Below are positions 7,612-11,369 of a DNA stretch of 11,369 bases, in pieces. The notes under the pieces were generated by a model. It searched no databases. It was not told the origin of the DNA and saw nothing but the letters and a program-made list of their open reading frames with translations. Within the stretch, counting starts at the first letter, position 1. Every line of letters starts with the position of its first letter. A program made the position numbers and the translations under genes. The stretch is taken from NCBI GenBank assembly GCA_025934455.1, contig JAICYA010000029.1, positions 1 through 11,369 of the forward strand. Reading direction: 5' to 3'. This stretch comes from Rudaea sp. (GTDB taxonomy: Bacteria; Pseudomonadota; Gammaproteobacteria; Xanthomonadales; Rhodanobacteraceae).

Positions 7612-8811
7612 ATGACCAGGAAAGCAAAACACGTACGCATTTCCGATATGCGCGGGTACAGCCGTCTGGCGATCGATGCAACGCTCGGTCTGACCAGCCT
7701 TGTCGAGATCATGCACCAAAATATCCTGCGTACGCCGGGGATTCTTGGCAAGCCCACGCAACATCCGGCGCGAGGCATCACTGGCTTCGTATACAAATCG
7801 ATTCGCGGAGTGACGCGGCTGGTTGGCGGCAGCATTGATCGGGTGCTCGGCCAGCTGGCGCCGTTGCTTGACGGCGGCCTCTCGTCGAGCGAACGCGAAG
7901 CGGTGCTGTCGGCGTTGAATGGGGTACTCGGCGATCACCTTGAAGCCAGTGCGAATCCGCTGGCGATTCCGATGCAGTTGCGCCGCGAAGGAAAATCGCT
8001 GGAATTGACGCGCGGTGGACTAAAAGGAGCGACAGGGAAAGTGTTGTTGATGGTGCACGGCCTGTGCATGAACGACTTGCAATGGCGACGCCATGGGCAC
8101 GATCACGCCGCGGCCCTGGCCGCGGATGGGGGATTCTCTCCCGTGTACGTGCGCTACAACAGCGGCCTGCATATTTCCACGAATGGACAGGCGTTCGCCG
8201 AACAGATCCAAGCGCTGCTGCGCGCCTGGCCGGTGCCGATCGATGAGCTGGCGATCGTCGCTCACAGCATGGGCGGTCTGCTGACACGCAGTGCGTGCCA
8301 CTATGGCGTACTGGCTCGGCACGACTGGCTGCGGCATCTGCGCCAGATCGTGTTTCTCGGCACACCGCACCACGGCGCTCCGCTCGAACGCGGTGGCAAC
8401 TGGGTGGATCTGATTCTGGAATCGAGCCCCTATACGATCGCGTTTGCGCGGCTTGGGAAAGTGCGCAGCGCCGGCATTACCGATCTGCGCTACGGCAGCC
8501 TGCTCGATGAGGATTGGCAAGGCAAAGACCGTTTCGCGCGTTCGCGGCGAAGCCGCGCCGTAGCGTTGCCGTCCGGCGTGAAGTGCACGGCGATCGCCGC
8601 GTCGATTGCGCAGAAGAAGGGTACGTCGATCAAGCAACTGCTCGGCGATGGACTCGTGCCGCTCGACAGTGCGCTCGGTCGGCATGTCGATCCAGGCAAG
8701 AATCTGGCGTTCCCGGAGACTTGCCAATGGGTCGGGTATGGCATGAACCACATGGATTTGCTTGATCGTAAAGAAGTCTACGCGCAGCTCAGACGCCGGT
8801 TGTGCGGGTGA
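7612..8811 (+). CDS. Alpha/beta-hydrolase, lipase/esterase (PGAP1-like)
   Basis: The product is 399 residues. An N-terminal part of about 140 residues, predicted helical and lacking a signal peptide, precedes an alpha/beta-hydrolase domain. The domain has the oxyanion-hole HG at 149-150 (LLMVHGLCMND), the nucleophile Ser219 in VAHSMGG (Ala replaces the first Gly of GxSxG), candidate Asp346 in LLGDGLVPLDS and candidate His380 in YGMNHMDLL, so the triad looks complete. LGTPHHGAPLER (249-260) is typical of the lipase/PGAP1-like group. It probably hydrolyses an ester or lipid in the cytoplasm or at the inner membrane; the substrate is not predictable. The start is uncertain: ATG 7612 has no strong ribosome site and ATG 7648 is a shorter alternative. 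It lies 88 bases after dbpA on the same strand and ends close to a minus-strand remnant. Confidence 0.87.
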   Translation: MTRKAKHVRISDMRGYSRLAIDATLGLTSLVEIMHQNILRTPGILGKPTQHPARGITGFVYKSIRGVTRLVGGSIDRVLGQLAPLLDGGLSSSEREAVLSALNGVLGDHLEASANPLAIPMQLRREGKSLELTRGGLKGATGKVLLMVHGLCMNDLQWRRHGHDHAAALAADGGFSPVYVRYNSGLHISTNGQAFAEQIQALLRAWPVPIDELAIVAHSMGGLLTRSACHYGVLARHDWLRHLRQIVFLGTPHHGAPLERGGNWVDLILESSPYTIAFARLGKVRSAGITDLRYGSLLDEDWQGKDRFARSRRSRAVALPSGVKCTAIAASIAQKKGTSIKQLLGDGLVPLDSALGRHVDPGKNLAFPETCQWVGYGMNHMDLLDRKEVYAQLRRRLCG

Positions 8812-8966
8812 GCCGGTACGCATGCGTACACGTTTACGGTGTGATGCGGCGCGTGCACGTCGATCATGGGCGTGGCCTGTTCCGGAGTGGCTGCATCGGG
8901 TGGCAGGGGCACGGATGGCTCTGCCGTCGGGGGCGAAGGAAGCAGATCTGGTTTCACATCGGGCAT
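8778..8966 (-). pseudogene. Probable 5' remnant of a small membrane-protein gene
   Basis: A 62-codon minus-strand ORF starts at ATG 8966 with a Pro-rich N-terminus (MPDVKPDLLPSPP) and continues to TPMIDVHAPHHTVN. The MIDVHAPHH block resembles, from memory, the opening of a xanthomonad family in which such a segment is followed by W-x-DF and a transmembrane helix (GLLIA-like). Here the similarity stops after HHTVN; the rest is unrelated sequence and runs antisense into the lipase 3' end. The transmembrane helix and the remaining gene are absent, so this looks like a truncated, decayed copy. It lies 34 bases downstream of the TfoX-domain gene on the same strand. An intact small protein is possible but less likely. 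The family match is recalled, not searched. Confidence 0.5.
8816..8829. repeat. Perfect 14-bp palindrome after the lipase stop
   Basis: GTACGCATGCGTAC is its own reverse complement and begins five bases after the lipase stop codon. There is no T tract, so it is not a standard terminator. It lies near the point where the minus-strand remnant loses recognisable similarity. Confidence 0.5.
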
Positions 8967-9000
8967 CGCAAAAGTCCGATGGCGCAGGCAAAACGAACGC

Positions 9001-9414
9001 TCAATCCTCGTGCGCGGCGTCGTGGCTCGCATCGGGGTCATCCAGGAATCCGCTTTCGCCGGAATCGGCGTCGGATGATTCCTCGCGCGGTTCGGCGGAG
9101 CGTTCGCTGCGTTCGACCTGCTTCTGCCAGCGCGTCTTGATCGGATTGGCGGTTTCGTTCGCTTCTGCCGCGGCGACCAGCGCGCGCTTATGCTCGTCGG
9201 GCAGTTCGGCCCAGTGGCGATTTTCGATCGCACCAGCCAACGCGTAGAGCAGGTTCAGGCTGGGCCGGAAGCCGGCGCGCTTGACCTTCATGAACGCATC
9301 GACCGGACCGAGCTTGACGAGGTCGTCCTGCGTGCGCACGCCGACCTGGCGCAGCCACGCGGCACCTTTCGGCCCGACGTTGCGAATCTTGTTGCTGTCG
9401 TCCTTGGCCGCCAT
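9001..9414 (-). CDS. Stand-alone TfoX C-terminal-domain protein
   Basis: The product is 137 residues. Residues about 9-80 match the TfoX/Sxy C-terminal domain (PF04994), a helix-hairpin-helix-like fold: IRNVGPKGAAWLRQVGV, then DLVKLGPVDAFMKVKRAG and the helix LNLLYALAGAIENRHW. The N-terminal TfoX domain found in competence regulators is absent. A final segment of about 35 residues is highly charged, ending in acidic residues (ESSDADSGESGFLDDPD). It is probably cytoplasmic and may bind nucleic acid or protein; it need not regulate competence. The ATG at 9414 is one base past the msrC stop on the same strand (TGA-G-ATG), which implies translational coupling. The open frame continues upstream to 9603, but that part is a shadow of msrC. 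Confidence 0.88.
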   Translation of the reverse strand: MAAKDDSNKIRNVGPKGAAWLRQVGVRTQDDLVKLGPVDAFMKVKRAGFRPSLNLLYALAGAIENRHWAELPDEHKRALVAAAEANETANPIKTRWQKQVERSERSAEPREESSDADSGESGFLDDPDASHDAAHED

Positions 9415-9415
9415 C

Positions 9416-9910
9416 TCAATGCGCTCCGCGCAGCGCATCCATGAAGATGCCGGCGAGCGTTTCCATGCCGGCGCGGTCGTCGTCGTCGAAACGCGCAACA
9501 TGCGGACTATCCACGTCCCACACGCCGACCAGTTTGTCGCCATCGAACAGCGGCACGACGATTTCCGAGCGCGAGGCCGAATCGCAGGCGATGTGCCCGG
9601 CAAACGCGTTCACGTCGCGCACGACTTGCGTGCGTCGAGTCGCCGCCGCCGTGCCGCACACGCCCTTGCCGAGCGCGATGCGCACGCAAGCGGGTTGGCC
9701 CTGGAATGGGCCGACCACGAGTTCTGCGCCGTCGTAGAAATAGAAACCGGCCCAGTTGATGTCCGGCAGGGCGTGATAGACCAGCGCGGCGAAATTCGCC
9801 GCATTCGCGATGCGGTCGCGTTCGCCGTGCAGCAGGCCGCGCGCCTGTTCGGCGAGTTCGGCGTAAAGCCCGGGCTTGCTGTCGGCGTGGATGGTGGCGG
9901 CGGCGAACAT
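9416..9910 (-). CDS. msrC: Free methionine-R-sulfoxide reductase (GAF domain)
   Basis: This enzyme reduces free L-methionine-R-sulfoxide to methionine in the cytoplasm, an antioxidant salvage step. The protein is a single GAF domain carrying INWAGFYF, LVVGPFQGQPACVRI, GKGVCGTA and HIACDSASRSEIVVP. Counting from the ATG at 9910, the three conserved cysteines are Cys75, Cys85 and Cys109, with spacings of 10 and 24 identical to Cys84/94/118 of the E. coli enzyme (YebR/MsrC). The active site is therefore intact. The length, 164 residues, is normal. I chose ATG 9910 over a GTG at 9916 because TAGAAT at 9922-9917 leaves six bases to that ATG and no Shine-Dalgarno is visible. The gene is coupled to the TfoX-domain gene downstream and divergent from bioD. 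Confidence 0.95.
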   Translation of the reverse strand: MFAAATIHADSKPGLYAELAEQARGLLHGERDRIANAANFAALVYHALPDINWAGFYFYDGAELVVGPFQGQPACVRIALGKGVCGTAAATRRTQVVRDVNAFAGHIACDSASRSEIVVPLFDGDKLVGVWDVDSPHVARFDDDDRAGMETLAGIFMDALRGAH

Positions 9911-9922
9911 GCGCACATTCTA
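9911..9922 (-). promoter_or_regulatory. Candidate -10 for leaderless msrC
   Basis: On the minus strand TAGAAT (9922-9917) matches the -10 consensus at five of six positions and ends six bases before the ATG at 9910. The -35 region is weak. With the bioD -10 it forms a compact divergent promoter pair in a 52-base gap. Confidence 0.55.
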
Positions 9923-9950
9923 GCGTGTGGCGGATATCGGCGCAGCGAAT

Positions 9951-9962
9951 TATCCTGCCGGC
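9951..9962 (+). promoter_or_regulatory. Candidate -10 for leaderless bioD
   Basis: TATCCT (9951-9956) ends six bases before the bioD ATG at 9963. The six bases between (GCCGGC) hold no Shine-Dalgarno. No clear -35 is seen; the expected -35 region overlaps the msrC promoter on the other strand, so the two could interfere. Confidence 0.45.
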
Positions 9963-10673
9963 ATGAACGCACAGGCTCAAAATCGATCAGGCGCCTTCAT
10001 CGCCGGCACCGACACCGGCATCGGCAAAACCGTGGTGTCGGCAACACTGCTGGCCGCACTCAATGCAGGCGGACATCGCGCCGTGGGCATGAAACCCGTT
10101 GCCAGCGGCTGCCGGCAAACGCCGCAGGGGTTGCGCAACGAGGACGCCGAACTGCTGATCGCGCACAGCGCCGGCACGCCGGATTACGCGCTGGTCAATC
10201 CGGTCGCACTGCCCGAGGCGATCGCTCCGCATCTGGCGGCGAAACATTCGGGCATGGATATCCGACTCGATCCGATCAATGCCGCATTTGCGGCATTGTC
10301 CACAAATCATGATTTTGTCGTGGTCGAAGGCGTGGGCGGCTGGATGGTGCCGCTGTCGGATACGCTGATGCAGGCCGATCTCGTGCACGCGCTGGATTTG
10401 CCCGTGATCCTCGTCGTCGGCCTGCGCCTGGGTTGCCTCAATCATGCTCAACTTTCCGCGCGCGCGATCGTCGGCGATGGCTGCCATCTCGTCGGCTGGA
10501 TCGGCAACTGCGTCGATCCGCAGATGGATTGCGTCGAGGAGAATCTCGCGACACTGCGCATGCGTCTGCCGGCTCCGTGCCTGGGCGTGTTGCCGCATGC
10601 CGGCGCGCCTGACCCGCACGCGCTGGCGGTTCATCTGCGCGATGCGGCAGATGCGCTGCGCGTGCGGGCCTGA
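9963..10673 (+). CDS. bioD: Dethiobiotin synthase (ATP-dependent)
   Basis: BioD closes the ureido ring of dethiobiotin from 7,8-diaminopelargonic acid, CO2 and ATP, the penultimate step of biotin synthesis in the cytoplasm. The P-loop GTDTGIGKT lies at residues 15-23, MKPVASG at 43-49 and EGVGGW at 122-127, followed by GLRLGCLNHA. The product is 236 residues, normal for the family. An in-frame start at 9927 adds twelve residues without homologous character and runs through the shared promoter region, so I chose ATG 9963. The gene stands alone here, without other bio genes in the window, and is divergent from msrC. It converges on the S41 protease gene with a 16-base gap; only a weak hairpin without a T tract spans its stop. 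Confidence 0.95.
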   Translation: MNAQAQNRSGAFIAGTDTGIGKTVVSATLLAALNAGGHRAVGMKPVASGCRQTPQGLRNEDAELLIAHSAGTPDYALVNPVALPEAIAPHLAAKHSGMDIRLDPINAAFAALSTNHDFVVVEGVGGWMVPLSDTLMQADLVHALDLPVILVVGLRLGCLNHAQLSARAIVGDGCHLVGWIGNCVDPQMDCVEENLATLRMRLPAPCLGVLPHAGAPDPHALAVHLRDAADALRVRA

Positions 10674-10689
10674 TCGACCCGCGCCCTGC

Positions 10690-11369
10690 TCAGTTCTTCG
10701 GCTGCATGTGCGCCGGCGCCTTGTTCAGCCCCGGCGGCTGCGGCGGCAGGTTCACGGGTTTGTCCTTGATCTGCTGCTCGAGCACGGCAATCGCCTTGTC
10801 CATTTGCGGATCCTTGCCGGCCAGTTCCTGTGCGACGTCCTCGTTCACCAGGATGTCGGGCTCGACGCCCTCGCCCTCGACCGCGTAGTGGCCATCCATG
10901 TTCACGATCGCGGCGAATTCCGGCACGTTCACCGAGCCGCCGTCGATGAGCGGACCCCAACTGGTGATGCCGACCACGCCGCCCCAGGTGCGCGTGCCGA
11001 TCAACGGACCGAGCTTGGCCTGCTTGAACATGTAGCTGAAGATGTCGCCGTCCGATGCCGATGTGCCGTTGCACAACGCCGCGAGATGACCGACATAGGT
11101 CGCCGCCGGGTAGGTGCCGGTGATCGAGGAGCCGCGCAGATAGTTGTACGCGAGCACCTTGCGAGACAGGCGTTCGATCATGGTCTGCGACATGAAGCCG
11201 CCGCCGTTGTCGCGCACGTCGACGACGAGCCCGGGCTTGCGCAATTGCGGGAAAAACCACTTGATGAACTCGCGCGCGCCGTCGGGCCCCATGTCCGGAA
11301 TGTGCAGGTAGCCGATCTGGCCATGGCTGGCCTTAGCGACGTAATCGCGATTGGCCTGCACCCAATCCA
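10690..11369 (-). CDS. Tricorn-type S41 family serine protease, C-terminal part
   Basis: The 5' part lies beyond the right edge; about 225 C-terminal residues are visible. The segment begins near IGYLHIPDMGPDGAREF, the start of the S41 core after a PDZ domain in this family. It continues with VVDVRDNGGGF, then the nucleophile region GTSASDGDIFSYMFK, where the Ser before Asp-Gly-Asp is the likely catalytic serine, and LIGTRTWGGVVG. VEGEGVEPDILVN near the end supplies the conserved Glu region. These features point to tricorn-like peptidases rather than CtpA-type processing proteases. Full-length members usually have N-terminal beta-propeller domains and may be cytoplasmic or exported; that part is not visible. 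The C-terminus is a Pro-rich tail (PPQPPGLNKAPAHMQPKN). It converges on bioD. Confidence 0.9.
   Translation of the reverse strand, partial: DWVQANRDYVAKASHGQIGYLHIPDMGPDGAREFIKWFFPQLRKPGLVVDVRDNGGGFMSQTMIERLSRKVLAYNYLRGSSITGTYPAATYVGHLAALCNGTSASDGDIFSYMFKQAKLGPLIGTRTWGGVVGITSWGPLIDGGSVNVPEFAAIVNMDGHYAVEGEGVEPDILVNEDVAQELAGKDPQMDKAIAVLEQQIKDKPVNLPPQPPGLNKAPAHMQPKN

Noticed and set aside
8020..8991. 323-codon minus-strand frame across the lipase gene
   Set aside because: It is antisense to a hydrolase with a complete catalytic triad, and its composition is that of a shadow.
9927..9962. N-terminal extension of BioD from an earlier in-frame start
   Set aside because: The added twelve residues precede the usual family start and cross the promoter shared with msrC.
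10662..10684. Possible terminator hairpin spanning the bioD stop
   Set aside because: A stem of about seven pairs with a wobble and a nine-base loop is possible, but no T tract follows on either strand, so I do not call it a terminator.

Overview
The window is high-GC, compact, chromosomal-looking DNA from a gammaproteobacterium. The best fit is the order Xanthomonadales (Lysobacterales), perhaps the Rhodanobacteraceae side. I base this on the character of the GlmU, GlmS, DbpA and LOG proteins, a Crp/Clp-type half-site pair, and a remnant of a small membrane protein family I associate with xanthomonads. The assignment is inference; no rRNA or tRNA is present to test it. I see no mobile element, CRISPR array, integrase or phage gene, and almost all genes are housekeeping or accessory-metabolic.

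Layout, left to right. Positions 1-182 hold the 3' end of an L,D-transpeptidase gene, closed by a strong hairpin terminator at 249-278. Then come glmU (344-1711) and glmS (1768-3600), which make UDP-N-acetylglucosamine. Their 56-base gap contains a 32-base interrupted inverted repeat. On the minus strand, converging on glmS, are an unrecognised basic protein (3608-4045) and a secreted NlpC/P60 endopeptidase (4167-4760). Plus-strand genes follow: a LOG-family phosphoribohydrolase (4865-5443), a DUF4440-type lipoprotein (5508-5966), the rRNA helicase dbpA (6150-7523) and a serine lipase/esterase (7612-8811). The 183-base leader of dbpA is packed with palindromes, including a near-consensus Crp/Clp site.

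The next minus-strand block begins with a short ORF (8778-8966) that looks like the 5' stub of a lost membrane-protein gene. Upstream of it lies a tightly coupled pair, a stand-alone TfoX C-terminal-domain protein (9001-9414) and free methionine-R-sulfoxide reductase (9416-9910). bioD (9963-10673) is divergent from this pair across 52 bases. The window closes with the 3' part of a tricorn-type S41 protease gene on the minus strand (10690-11369).

Functionally, the left half leans toward the cell envelope: peptidoglycan crosslinking, amino-sugar supply, peptidoglycan hydrolysis and a lipoprotein. The right half is mixed: ribosome assembly, lipid or ester hydrolysis, methionine repair, biotin synthesis and proteolysis.

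The most notable regulatory pattern is that glmU, msrC and bioD each lack a well-placed Shine-Dalgarno and each have a TAnnnT hexamer ending exactly six bases before the ATG. That spacing fits leaderless transcription. I found no convincing new multi-gene system; the observations worth a second look are mostly regulatory and evolutionary.
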